From contig CAVOQE010000001.1 in NCBI GenBank assembly GCA_963698275.1, forward strand, positions 1,302,001 through 1,366,000: DNA of 64,000 bases, in the 5' to 3' direction. The position numbers and the translations under genes were made by a program. This DNA is from Anderseniella sp963698275 (GTDB lineage Bacteria > Pseudomonadota > Alphaproteobacteria > Rhizobiales > Aestuariivirgaceae). How positions within the stretch are numbered: position 1 is the stretch's first letter; each line of letters opens with the position of its first letter. This document shows, piece by piece, positions 1-8,223 of this stretch. Under the pieces are notes generated by a model. It was not told the origin of the DNA and ran no database searches. It was given only the letters and a program-made list of their open reading frames with translations.

Positions 1-130
1 GTTACAATTGCTCACACATTATATGTGATATTTTCTTACATGTCAGGTCAGTAATTGCCGTTTGCGGTGCAGCATGTGGAAGCGCATATATAGCTCATCA
101 AACACGGCCAACCAAACAAGGAGACAGGTT

Positions 131-271
131 ATGAGCTGGATTTTTGAAGCTTACGCAAACGTTTATGGCGCCGCTCTGTTCGGTGGCGAAGCATCCCGCG
201 GCAATGCTGCATCTGCGAAGGCCAGTGCAGAAGGCTGCCGCACCGCATCTTATCTGGCGTCTTTGCGCTAA
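131..271 (+). CDS. small hypothetical protein (46 aa)
   Basis: This short ORF starts at an ATG preceded by an AAGGAGACAG ribosome-binding stretch about 7 bases upstream, which favours it over the longer in-frame start at 62. The protein begins MSWIFEAYANVYGAALF and is rich in Ala and Gly, with an alternating Ala/Ser/Lys C-terminal half. It has no motif I recognise and no clear membrane segment. It stands alone upstream of, and convergent with, the LysR gene. An imperfect GC hairpin with a T run follows it. The ribosome-binding site and terminator make it a plausible real small gene, but no function can be given. Confidence 0.5.
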   Translation: MSWIFEAYANVYGAALFGGEASRGNAASAKASAEGCRTASYLASLR

Positions 272-292
272 TAGAGCGAACCGTTAAGTCAT

Positions 293-333
293 GGCGTCCG
301 TGCTCCTGGTTGATCAGGACGCGGGCGCCTTTT
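293..333 (+). terminator. imperfect hairpin terminator between convergent genes
   Basis: A GC-rich imperfect inverted repeat (GGCGTCCGTGCTCCTG against CAGGACGCGGGCGCC) is followed by TTTT. It sits after the small plus-strand ORF and overlaps the last codons of the minus-strand LysR gene. It could end the plus-strand transcript. The stem has mismatches, so the call is tentative. Confidence 0.4.
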
Positions 334-1240
334 GCGTTTCAGTTTCCTTCAGCCGGTTTTTAACAGCCTCAATGAATTCAAGCGCGACGCGCGAATAGTT
401 GGCATTGGAGCGTATGACCGCTGCCGCGGTTATGGTTGTTTTCGGGTGGAACGGGCGCAGTTCAACATTCAGGGATGACGCAAAGTGAGCCGAGTAGGGG
501 TCCACGATCCCGACACCGATGCCGGCATTGGCCAGCACACAGGCGGTGTGACAATAGCGGACCTCGGCGCGCGGTGCGTGAACCACGCCTGCTTCATGAA
601 AAGCCCTGCGAATGATGACGCCGATATTTGACTCCAGGCCGATGAAACTGTGTTCGCCAATATCTGCCGGGGTTATGAATTGCTTGGCACAAAGCGGATG
701 CCCGGCGGGCATGACGCAGACCAGCTCGCTCTCCCCCAAGTGAATGACCTCAAGGTCGCGATGGTGTTCCAGGCCGAGCACAAAACCGATCTCAACTGCA
801 CCGGTCTCCACAGACTCCAGTACGGTTTCGAGCCGCCGGATATCATAACGGACCGTGACACCGGATCTTTCTTCCAGAAAGTCCCGAAGGACGTCAGGCA
901 AGGCGGAATGTCCCAGTGGTGGTGTTGCAGCCAGCCGCAACCGTCCGGACTTGGTGGATCTGAGATCGCGAATTTCGCCTTCAATGTTTCGCAGCAGGGC
1001 GAATACCGGCACAACTTCATTCAGCAGCAGGCGGGCTTCCTCGGTCGGCTTCATCAACCTTCCGGTTCGATCAAACAGGGTAAATCCCACCTGTTTTTCA
1101 AACCTCTTGATCGAGGTGGAGACAGCAGGCTGGGATATGCCCAGTTCCTCGGCAGCATCAATTGTCGTCTGACAGCGCATGACTGCTTCAAACACTTCAA
1201 GAAGACGCAGGTTCAGGTCGTTTTTGCGGTGAATTTTCAA
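314..1240 (-). CDS. LysR-family transcriptional regulator
   Basis: The 308-residue protein has normal LysR length. It has an N-terminal winged helix-turn-helix (roughly residues 8-67, with the pattern AAEELGISQPAVSTSIKRFE) and a C-terminal periplasmic-binding-like effector domain. Its ATG overlaps the stop of the racemase gene upstream (ATGA), so it is the last gene of the hydantoin-type operon and probably translated by coupling. LysR regulators more often sit divergent to their targets; here the regulator would be autoregulated with the catabolic genes. The effector is presumably a cluster substrate or product, but this is inference. Confidence 0.9.
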   Translation of the reverse strand: MKIHRKNDLNLRLLEVFEAVMRCQTTIDAAEELGISQPAVSTSIKRFEKQVGFTLFDRTGRLMKPTEEARLLLNEVVPVFALLRNIEGEIRDLRSTKSGRLRLAATPPLGHSALPDVLRDFLEERSGVTVRYDIRRLETVLESVETGAVEIGFVLGLEHHRDLEVIHLGESELVCVMPAGHPLCAKQFITPADIGEHSFIGLESNIGVIIRRAFHEAGVVHAPRAEVRYCHTACVLANAGIGVGIVDPYSAHFASSLNVELRPFHPKTTITAAAVIRSNANYSRVALEFIEAVKNRLKETETQKAPAS

Positions 1241-1905
1241 CTGGAACCAGCATTCAGAAGAACCGTTGTCAGGGCTTGTGCCACTGCCATCTGAACCGGA
1301 TCAATCACCGGGACGGCCAGGTCCTGTTCAAGCGGCAGGCGGTGCCTTGTCATGCCGGCGCACCCCAGCAACACAACGTCAGCGGCGTCTTCCTCCACCA
1401 GTTCACGGGCCACTTGCAAGACCCTTGGATAAGCGTCAGCTTCTTCAGCCGCCGCCACGCTCAAATGCAGCGGGCGTTCTGCGGCAAGCCGGGTTTCCAG
1501 ACCGAGTTGGCGAATATAGCGCAGGTGACGCTTGATGGATTGTGGACCGAGTGCAATCACGCCGAACCGTTCCCCGCGTGACAGGGCGGCCAGAATACCA
1601 CTTTCCTGAATGCCGAACACCGGTTTGCCGGTCGCCTCGCGGCACACCGTGATGCCGGGATCGGAGTAGCATGCAATCACGAACGCATCGACGTCGTCAC
1701 GTTCAACAACAATGCTGCGAAGCGGCAGCGTGACGCTTTCGACGTGCTCCTGGGTTTCAATGCCGAACGGTCCTTCAGACAGCGTGATGCATTCGATGTC
1801 GGGTCCGCCTGGAAGGCGCAACGGGTCGAGCACCTCGGAAAACCCCTTTGTGACGTCATCATTGGAATTGGGATTGATGACGAGAATACGTCCGCTTGCA
1901 GCCAT
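1237..1905 (-). CDS. Asp/Glu/hydantoin racemase family protein
   Basis: The 222-residue protein matches the Asp/Glu/hydantoin racemase superfamily, cofactor-independent enzymes using two cysteines as acid/base. The pair is visible: Cys79 in VIACYSDPG and Cys182 in LLGCAGMT. The N-terminus (ILVINPNSN) is typical of hydantoin racemases (HyuE) and related allantoin racemases. It lies 10 bases downstream of the hydantoinase gene in the same operon. With the adjacent D-hydantoinase and D-carbamoylase types it would interconvert hydantoin enantiomers. Other members of the family are maleate isomerases, so the exact substrate is uncertain. Confidence 0.85.
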   Translation of the reverse strand: MAASGRILVINPNSNDDVTKGFSEVLDPLRLPGGPDIECITLSEGPFGIETQEHVESVTLPLRSIVVERDDVDAFVIACYSDPGITVCREATGKPVFGIQESGILAALSRGERFGVIALGPQSIKRHLRYIRQLGLETRLAAERPLHLSVAAAEEADAYPRVLQVARELVEEDAADVVLLGCAGMTRHRLPLEQDLAVPVIDPVQMAVAQALTTVLLNAGSS

Positions 1906-1914
1906 GTGTTGTTC

Positions 1915-3378
1915 CTACAGTATCTCGGCGCCGAAATTGCTGGCCGGATTAAGTTCACCGGCAAGTTCGGTAGTGTATCCGGTTGTGTCAAATGGCGCGC
2001 GCTTGAGAAATTGTCCCTGTCCGGGCCTGGCTTTCAGTTCACCGGCGTCGACAACATAACGGCCTCTGCTCAAAACCGTCACCGGCCAGCCGGTTACCTG
2101 CCATCCTTCAAACGGCGTATAGTCCATGTTGTCATGCATTGATTGCGCCGTCACCGTGCGGGTTTCATTGGGGTCCCAGATGGCGATGTCGGCATCACTG
2201 CCAATAGCGATGGTTCCCTTCTTGGGGTGAATGCCGAACAGCCGCGCTGCGTTGGTGGATGTCAGTGCAACGAAGGTGCTGAGCGAAATCCGCCCTTTCA
2301 GCACACCTTCAGAGAACAATAACGGCGCGCGCATCTCTATGCCCGGCATGCCGTTGGCCACCTTGTTGAACGGCGGGTTTGGTCCCGAAGACAGTTTGCC
2401 GGTTTCATCGAAGCGGTACGGCGCATGGTCAGACGAATACAGATGGAAGGTTCCCGCCTGCAGGTGCCGCCACAACGCTTTTTGGGTCTGCGTGTTGCGC
2501 AATGGCGGAGAGCAGCAGAACTTGGTGCCTTCGGGATCCGGCCGGTCAAGATCCGCCGCTTCAAGAAACAGGTATTGCGGACATGTTTCACCGAATATTT
2601 TCTGTCCGTCCAAGCGGGCCTGGGCGACCCGCCTTGCGCCGGCATCCGTGGACACATGCACAATCAGCAAGGGGGCATCGACAAAGGATGCCAGACTGAT
2701 GCCACGGTTGATTGCTTCCACCTCGGCGGCTTCAGGATGGCTGACGGCATGATAGCGGGCCTGGGTGTGACCCTTGTCAACAAGCCTGCCCACCATCCAC
2801 TTGATCATGGCGTTGTTTTCAGCATGCACCATGGTGAGCGCCCCGTGTTCGCGGGCGGTTACCAGAATGTCGAGCATCTGCTCATCACTGACAATCAGCT
2901 TGTCATAGGTCATGAACACCTTGAACGAGGTGATGCCGGCTGCAAAGGCTTCCGGCAGTTCTTCCTTGATGACCTTTTCGGTCGGGTCGGAAATGATCAG
3001 ATGATATGAGTAATCGAGTACGGAATTCGGCGCCGCGCGGTCATCGTAGATGCGCATGACATCACGCACCGACTGGCCGCGGTGCTGGGCGGCAAACGGT
3101 ATGATGGTCGTGTTGCCGCCGAATGCGGCTGAGACACTGCCAGAGTAATAGTCGTCAGACGTCATGGCCCCGGTGGCTGATTCCTGGGCAATATGGCAAT
3201 GGGATTCCACGCCGCCTGGAAGCACCAGTTTTCCGGTAGCATCAATTACCTCAGTGGCCCCTTCAAGGTTTTGCCCCAGCGCGGTGATGATACCGTCCTT
3301 GACGGCGACATCTGCTTCAAACACATCCGATGCGGTGGCGACTTTGCCGCCGCGAATTATCAGGTCGTAGTCTGTCAT
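1915..3378 (-). CDS. D-hydantoinase / dihydropyrimidinase family amidohydrolase
   Basis: The 487-residue protein is a cyclic amidohydrolase with a binuclear metal site. The ligands are visible: His60 and His62 (ESHCHIAQ), carbamylated Lys153 (SFKVFMTY), His185 (MVHAEN), His241 (IVHVST) and Asp317 (SSDHAP). The HCH form of the HxH motif, in place of the common HTH, marks a subfamily. I chose ATG at 3378 (MTDYDLIIRGG) over a start six codons upstream because the family begins this way. The enzyme opens hydantoin or dihydropyrimidine rings to N-carbamoyl amino acids, the substrate of the carbamoylase encoded upstream. The true substrate is not determined. Confidence 0.9.
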   Translation of the reverse strand: MTDYDLIIRGGKVATASDVFEADVAVKDGIITALGQNLEGATEVIDATGKLVLPGGVESHCHIAQESATGAMTSDDYYSGSVSAAFGGNTTIIPFAAQHRGQSVRDVMRIYDDRAAPNSVLDYSYHLIISDPTEKVIKEELPEAFAAGITSFKVFMTYDKLIVSDEQMLDILVTAREHGALTMVHAENNAMIKWMVGRLVDKGHTQARYHAVSHPEAAEVEAINRGISLASFVDAPLLIVHVSTDAGARRVAQARLDGQKIFGETCPQYLFLEAADLDRPDPEGTKFCCSPPLRNTQTQKALWRHLQAGTFHLYSSDHAPYRFDETGKLSSGPNPPFNKVANGMPGIEMRAPLLFSEGVLKGRISLSTFVALTSTNAARLFGIHPKKGTIAIGSDADIAIWDPNETRTVTAQSMHDNMDYTPFEGWQVTGWPVTVLSRGRYVVDAGELKARPGQGQFLKRAPFDTTGYTTELAGELNPASNFGAEIL

Positions 3379-3477
3379 TGCACTCTCATTTCTCAAACAC
3401 CGGTTGCCGTGACCGGCTGCATTGTCAAATAGAATTGCTGGCTGGACGCCAGTATCTGAGCCTGCTTGCCGTCCAGT

Positions 3478-4422
3478 TCAGGATCCATCGCCGAGTTCCT
3501 CTATCCGTCGTTCCAGCCGTGCGGTCAGAAAGCTTATATCATCATGGTCGGCACGCGATAAACGCGGACCGGGTGCGCGGGTTGCAGCACAGGTGATTGC
3601 GCCGCGCCGGCGCAGGATTTCCTTGCGAATGGCCAGTCCGGCACCAAGCTGCTGTTCGTGGCGTACCAGCGGCAGATAAGCGTCAAAGACATCATTGGCC
3701 TGTTGCTGTTCCCCGTATCGGTAGAGTTCAACCACGCTGACCAGCATTTCCGGATAGGCAAAACCCGTCATGGCCCCATCGGCGCCGCGTTCAAGCTCCA
3801 TCGGCAAAAACAACCCGCCATTGCCGGTGAGGATCGAAACCCGGCGCGTGCCGGTTTCAGTCTCCAGTGTGCGCACGGCGCTGAGTTTGTTGAGGCCGGG
3901 CCAGTCTTCGTGCTTGAGCATGACAAGTTGCGGAAAATCCACAACCAGGCGGTTGAACAGTACCGTCGAGATATTGACGCCCGTGGTCATGGGGAAATCC
4001 TGGTAGCAGACCGGAATGTCCGGGCCCAGTTTTTCAAACACCTGGGCGAAGTAGCTGTACAGCTTGTCCTCGGTCGTCAATCCGCTTGCCGGTGCAATCA
4101 TCACCCCGCCGGCACCGGCATCCATTGCGGCATTGCACAGGCGTACCATGTTATCGAGGCCGGGACTGGACACCCCGACAATGACAGGTAGCCGGCCACC
4201 CACCCGCTTCAGCATATGGTTCAGGAACGTGACCGACTCATCCGGCGCCAGTTTCGGCGCTTCGCCCATCATGCCCAGTATGGTCATGCCGGTTACACCC
4301 TTTTCAATGTAGAACTCGACCAGGCTGTCGGCGCTGGCAAGATCCAGTTCTCCGGTCTCGGCGAACGGGGTGGCCGAGATGATATAGACGCCGCGGGCGT
4401 CTTCGTTGAGTTTTTCAGTCAT
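3478..4422 (-). CDS. DapA-family (dihydrodipicolinate synthase-like) lyase/aldolase
   Basis: The 314-residue protein is a (beta/alpha)8 class I aldolase of the DHDPS/N-acetylneuraminate lyase family. Tyr140 (PVCYQDFP) and Schiff-base Lys170 (VMLKHEDW) are in place. An N-terminal GMMGEAP segment replaces the usual G-T-T-GE motif of true DapA, so it probably acts on another 2-oxo acid. Its start overlaps the flavin-reductase stop by four bases (ATGA), placing it inside the catabolic operon. A role in cleaving or forming a keto acid downstream of hydantoin opening is inference. The last 30 residues diverge from the core fold. Confidence 0.85.
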   Translation of the reverse strand: MTEKLNEDARGVYIISATPFAETGELDLASADSLVEFYIEKGVTGMTILGMMGEAPKLAPDESVTFLNHMLKRVGGRLPVIVGVSSPGLDNMVRLCNAAMDAGAGGVMIAPASGLTTEDKLYSYFAQVFEKLGPDIPVCYQDFPMTTGVNISTVLFNRLVVDFPQLVMLKHEDWPGLNKLSAVRTLETETGTRRVSILTGNGGLFLPMELERGADGAMTGFAYPEMLVSVVELYRYGEQQQANDVFDAYLPLVRHEQQLGAGLAIRKEILRRRGAITCAATRAPGPRLSRADHDDISFLTARLERRIEELGDGS

Positions 4423-5096
4423 GATTTCTCTCTGAGTGGTGCATGGTTCGAGGATTGTTGCTGGTTGAATGACGTTTCGGAAAAGTCTTCCGGCCAGTTT
4501 GGTACCGAGAGTTCAAATCGATCATTGGTGCGACAATAGCTGTTGGCGACCAAACGACCTACCGGCTCATAAGCCTTCATGTCGAAGTACAGTGTTTCGG
4601 GATCAATCAAACCATCACGTGCGCTCAGGGCGACAATCTCGCCGATGGCAAGATGTCGTGTGGGGGTGATCTGCCTGATTTCCCATGTCCTGCACTCGAG
4701 GCTGACCGGTGCCTGGCTGATGCGTGGCGTCTTGATGTGTTGGGAACTGGACACGGAGAGGCCGGCAGCTTCAACCTCACTGATGCCGGCGGGGAACCTG
4801 GCGGCGCAGACCGCCATGGCATCAGCAAGATGACGATCTACCAGATTGATCACGAACTCGCCGTTTTCAAGAATGTGTCTTGTGGTGTCCTTGATCGACC
4901 CGTCCGGTGCATGCTGCAGGCCCAGTATTGCCAGTGCGGGGTCCTCGGAAAACACGTTGAAAAAACTGAACGGAGCGGCATTTACCGTGCCGTCCGGTGC
5001 CAGCGTCGATACCAGCGCGATCGGGCGGGGCACCACGGCAGCGGTGAGAAGCTTGTACCGCTCATGAGGGGCTATTTTGTCAAAATCTATCTGCAT
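4419..5096 (-). CDS. flavin reductase-like FMN-binding protein
   Basis: The 225-residue protein has the flavin reductase-like split barrel (VVPRPIALVSTLAPDG near residues 22-37 and NAAPFSFFNV shortly after). Such proteins bind FMN and either supply reduced flavin to a monooxygenase or act alone. No monooxygenase gene is seen in the cluster. I chose ATG at 5096 (MQIDFDKI), just after the carbamoylase stop, over an overlapping start at 5123. The four-base overlap with the DapA-like gene indicates coupling. A standalone FMN protein in a ureide cluster is reminiscent of RutF in pyrimidine breakdown, but that link is a guess. Confidence 0.8.
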   Translation of the reverse strand: MQIDFDKIAPHERYKLLTAAVVPRPIALVSTLAPDGTVNAAPFSFFNVFSEDPALAILGLQHAPDGSIKDTTRHILENGEFVINLVDRHLADAMAVCAARFPAGISEVEAAGLSVSSSQHIKTPRISQAPVSLECRTWEIRQITPTRHLAIGEIVALSARDGLIDPETLYFDMKAYEPVGRLVANSYCRTNDRFELSVPNWPEDFSETSFNQQQSSNHAPLREKS

Positions 5097-5100
5097 GCGA

Positions 5101-6030
5101 TCACTTGGCCGGAACCTTGACACCGGTCTGCGACGTGATCAGTCCATAGTGTTCAATGCGACGGTGGCGGGCAAAGTCAAAGATGGTCCGCTTGCCGAAA
5201 TTGCAGGCATCCAGATCACAGGCGTGCACGATCATTTCATCGTCTTCGGTTTGCGTTTCGGCAACAATCTTGCCGTTGGGATCGACGATCACGCTGCCTG
5301 CTGTCAGCGGATGTCCATCTTCAACACCCGCTTTTGCCGTTGCGACTACCCAGGTCGAGTTCTGGTAGGCGCCGGATTGAACGGAAAGGCGATGGTGAAA
5401 CAGACGGTCTTCGAGGCCTTCATCTGGTCTTTGCGAGTTGACGGAAGGCGTATTGAAACCAAGCATGACCATTTCAACGCCCTGCAGTCCCATAACCCGG
5501 TAGACCTCAGGCCAGCGCCGGTCATTACAGATGCACATGCCCATGATGCCGCCTTGCGAGTGCCAGACGGGAAAGCCGAGATCGCCTGGTTCAAAGTAAC
5601 GCTTTTCCAGATGCTGAAAGGCACGTTCGGTGTCATATTCATTGTGGCCGGGCAGGTGAACCTTGCGATACTTGCCGATGATTGAGCCGTCAGGTGACGT
5701 CAGAATGGCCGTGTTGAAATGTTGTCCCTGCGGGGTGATCTCCGCGTAACCGACATACATGCCGATACCGTGCTCACGGGCGCGTTCGAAAAGCGGCGCC
5801 GTGTCAGGGCCGGGAACCTCCTGCTCGAACCATGTATCGACTTCGGCCTGGTCTTCCATGTACCAGCGCGGGAAGAAGGTGGTGAAGGCAAGTTCGGGAA
5901 ACACGGCAAGGCTGGCACCCGCGCGCTTTGCATCATCCAGCAATGCAATCATTCTGGCGATGACATCGCCACGGCTCTCGGCGCGTTGAATTGCACCCAT
6001 CTGAAGCGAGGCAGTCACTACTTCGCGCAT
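5101..6030 (-). CDS. N-carbamoyl-D-amino acid amidohydrolase-type nitrilase-superfamily enzyme
   Basis: The 309-residue protein is a carbon-nitrogen hydrolase with the triad Glu46 (FPELAF), Lys123 (YRKVHLPG) and Cys168 (CICNDRRWPE). The stretches around LPGHNEYDTERAFQHLEKRY and CNDRRWPEVYRVMGLQG closely follow well-studied Agrobacterium D-carbamoylases. The reaction removes the carbamoyl group from N-carbamoyl-D-amino acids, giving D-amino acid, CO2 and ammonia. Its neighbours, hydantoinase and racemase, complete the classical hydantoinase process. Length matches the family (about 304). It may accept other N-carbamoyl acids such as 3-ureidopropionate. Confidence 0.9.
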   Translation of the reverse strand: MREVVTASLQMGAIQRAESRGDVIARMIALLDDAKRAGASLAVFPELAFTTFFPRWYMEDQAEVDTWFEQEVPGPDTAPLFERAREHGIGMYVGYAEITPQGQHFNTAILTSPDGSIIGKYRKVHLPGHNEYDTERAFQHLEKRYFEPGDLGFPVWHSQGGIMGMCICNDRRWPEVYRVMGLQGVEMVMLGFNTPSVNSQRPDEGLEDRLFHHRLSVQSGAYQNSTWVVATAKAGVEDGHPLTAGSVIVDPNGKIVAETQTEDDEMIVHACDLDACNFGKRTIFDFARHRRIEHYGLITSQTGVKVPAK

Positions 6031-6048
6031 TGATTGTTCCTCCGTTTA

Positions 6049-6714
6049 TTAGTTTTGTATCTTGTTTTCAAGGCGGCTCAACAGCCTCACCACGGGCCAC
6101 AGCACAACAAGGTAGAGCACTGCTGCAAAGGTGATGGGTGAGGCGTTGTAGGTGACGGATCGTGCCATGTCGGCGGCGTAGAGCAGTTCCGCGAACGCGA
6201 CGACACTGGCAAGGGAGGTGAGCTTGACCACCTCAACCGTATTGCTCACCAGGTCAGGCAGCACATTGCGGACGGCCTGCGGCAGGATCACATAGGCCAT
6301 GGTCTGGGCAGCACTCAGGCCGGTCGAGCGGGATGCATCGGTCTGGCCACTGCCAATGCTCTCGATGCCGGAGCGATAAATCTCACCGTAATAGGCTGAG
6401 TTGTTCAACAGAAATGATATGCACACCGCGGTGAACGGGCTGATCCGTATGTCGGCAAACGGCAGGCCGGCCGATATGAAAATCAACAGGGCCAGAGGCG
6501 GAATTGCCCGGAAGAGGTCGACGAAGATGATGGTGGTCCAGCGTACGGCACGGACTGAAGACAGGCTGGCGAGTGCCACCACCAGGCCGCCAAGCAACCC
6601 CATCGGAACAACGACCAGGCAAAGCAGCAACGTCATGCCGAAACCGCGCAGGATGATGGGCGATGCCTGCATCATGATGTCAAAATTGAAGAACTGGTGC
6701 AGGAGTGCGTCCAT
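6049..6714 (-). CDS. polar amino-acid ABC transporter permease (second subunit)
   Basis: The 221-residue hydrophobic protein belongs to the His/Glu/Gln family of ABC permeases. It shows the characteristic DLFRAIPPLALLIFI segment and an EAA-like loop near RSTGLSAAQTMAYVILPQA. About five membrane helices are predicted by eye. Its start touches the stop of the other permease by one base, so the pair is translationally coupled and likely forms a heterodimer. It should import a polar, amino-acid-like or carbamoylated compound that feeds the hydantoin enzymes downstream in the same operon. Confidence 0.88.
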   Translation of the reverse strand: MDALLHQFFNFDIMMQASPIILRGFGMTLLLCLVVVPMGLLGGLVVALASLSSVRAVRWTTIIFVDLFRAIPPLALLIFISAGLPFADIRISPFTAVCISFLLNNSAYYGEIYRSGIESIGSGQTDASRSTGLSAAQTMAYVILPQAVRNVLPDLVSNTVEVVKLTSLASVVAFAELLYAADMARSVTYNASPITFAAVLYLVVLWPVVRLLSRLENKIQN

Positions 6715-7397
6715 CAGGCTTTTCTCCAGGCAAACCGATGTTCAATGTAGCGGCCCAGATACACCACCGGCACAAACAGCATCAGATAGGCGATTGCGCC
6801 CATCATCAACGGTGTCGCATTTCCGGAAAACGCCTGGGCAGTGGTGGCCTCGTTCAACAGCTCGTCGACACCGATGACCATGCCGAGAGCCGTGTTTTTG
6901 GTGATGGCAATGGTTCTGTTGGTCAGCGGGGGAATGGTCATCCGGATGGCCTGCGGCAGCACCACGTTGAGCAGTGTCTGGGTATAGCTCATGCCGGTGG
7001 ACCGGGATGCCATCCACTGGCCTTTGTCAACCGACAGAATGCCGGCCCAGAATATCTCTTCGGAAAATGCCGCAAGGACACAGGTCAGGACCAGCCACAA
7101 CACGACATAGCCGGACATGGTAAGCCCGACATTGGGCAGGCCGAAGTAGAGGATCAGGATCAGGACCAGCGGCGGCAAGGCACGGCACATGTCGACAAAG
7201 AAAATGATGAACAGGTTCACCGGTGTCCAGCGATAGGAGCGCAGCAGGGCCAGGGCCAGGCCAAACAGAATCCCGCTCACCACGACCAGAATGGCTATCT
7301 GGCAGGTAACCAGCAGGCCCTCCACGATGTTTGGAAGATACTTGGCCATGACCGCGGGATTGAAGAATGTATCAAGGAAGCGTTCGTACTGGGTCAT
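6714..7397 (-). CDS. polar amino-acid ABC transporter permease (first subunit)
   Basis: The 227-residue protein is the partner of the next permease, with the same family motif (DMCRALPPLVLILIL) and the EAA-type loop around RSTGMSYTQTLLNVVLPQA. It starts three bases after the ATPase gene stop. The two permeases are clearly diverged paralogues, as usual for HisM/HisQ-type transporters. Its place between the ATPase and the amidohydrolase genes ties import to catabolism. Confidence 0.88.
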   Translation of the reverse strand: MTQYERFLDTFFNPAVMAKYLPNIVEGLLVTCQIAILVVVSGILFGLALALLRSYRWTPVNLFIIFFVDMCRALPPLVLILILYFGLPNVGLTMSGYVVLWLVLTCVLAAFSEEIFWAGILSVDKGQWMASRSTGMSYTQTLLNVVLPQAIRMTIPPLTNRTIAITKNTALGMVIGVDELLNEATTAQAFSGNATPLMMGAIAYLMLFVPVVYLGRYIEHRFAWRKA

Positions 7398-7400
7398 GGC

Positions 7401-8138
7401 CTAGTGCTCGACCTGCCTGACAAAATCACGGGTCCGCTGATGTTGCGGATTTGCGAACAGGCCGGCAGGTTCGCCTTGTTCCACTATCACGCCGCCATCC
7501 ATGAAGATGACCCGGTCGGCAGCGGCCTTGGCGAAGCGCATTTCGTGGCTGACGACGACCATTGTCATTCCGGCCTCCTTGAGCTCAGCCATCACATTGA
7601 GAACATCACCGACCAGTTCGGGATCGAGAGCGCTGGTTGGTTCGTCAAACAGCATGATCTTGGGTTCAAGGGCGAGTGCGCGCGCAATTGCGGCGCGTTG
7701 CTGCTGGCCACCGGAAAGCTGATTTGGATAATTGTCGATCTTGTCGGCAAGGCCGACCCGCTCCAGAGCAGCTTCTGCAATGAGCCGGGCCTCAGCTTTG
7801 GGCTTGCGCAGAACCTTGCGCAGGGCCAGCATCACATTGCCGCCCGCTGTCAGGTGCGGATACAGGTTGAACGACTGGAACACCATGCCAATGCCCCGCC
7901 TGATGGTGTTGAGATCAGCGCCCCTGGCCGTAATGGAGGTGCCGTCAACGATGATTTCCCCCGAGTTCGGTTCTTCGAGACGGTTGCAGCAGCGCAGCAG
8001 CGTGCTTTTCCCGGATCCGGACGGGCCAATTACAAATACCAGTTCGCTCGGCGCCACATCAATGTCGATACCACGAAGCACTTCAAGCTTGCCGTAGGAC
8101 ATATGCAGGTTGCGAACACTGAGGATCGGTTGGGTCAC
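7401..8138 (-). CDS. amino-acid ABC transporter ATP-binding protein
   Basis: The 245-residue protein is a full ABC ATPase. It has Walker A (GPSGSGKST, about residues 38-46), the Q loop (MVFQSFNLYPHLT), the signature LSGGQQQR, and Walker B with DEPTSALDPE. It matches GlnQ/HisP size and motifs. It lies between the binding-protein gene, from which it is separated by a strong hairpin, and the two permeases. It energises uptake by the two permeases at the inner membrane face. Confidence 0.92.
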   Translation of the reverse strand: MTQPILSVRNLHMSYGKLEVLRGIDIDVAPSELVFVIGPSGSGKSTLLRCCNRLEEPNSGEIIVDGTSITARGADLNTIRRGIGMVFQSFNLYPHLTAGGNVMLALRKVLRKPKAEARLIAEAALERVGLADKIDNYPNQLSGGQQQRAAIARALALEPKIMLFDEPTSALDPELVGDVLNVMAELKEAGMTMVVVSHEMRFAKAAADRVIFMDGGVIVEQGEPAGLFANPQHQRTRDFVRQVEH

Positions 8139-8170
8139 GTCGGTTGCCGCGAAGTTGAGGGAGGGACTTT

Positions 8171-8207
8171 AAAACCGGCAGGCGTGCTGTCGGCGCACGC
8201 CTGCCGG
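8171..8207 (-). terminator. strong hairpin with T run after the binding-protein gene
   Basis: A perfect 13-bp inverted repeat (CCGGCAGGCGTGC and its complement) with a 7-base loop is followed, on the minus strand, by TTTTAAAG. It lies between the binding-protein stop and the ATPase start. It would stop or stabilise most transcripts after the binding-protein gene. This is a known way to keep periplasmic binding protein in excess over the membrane subunits. Confidence 0.8.
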
Positions 8208-8223
8208 CCATCAGATAGCGGGT

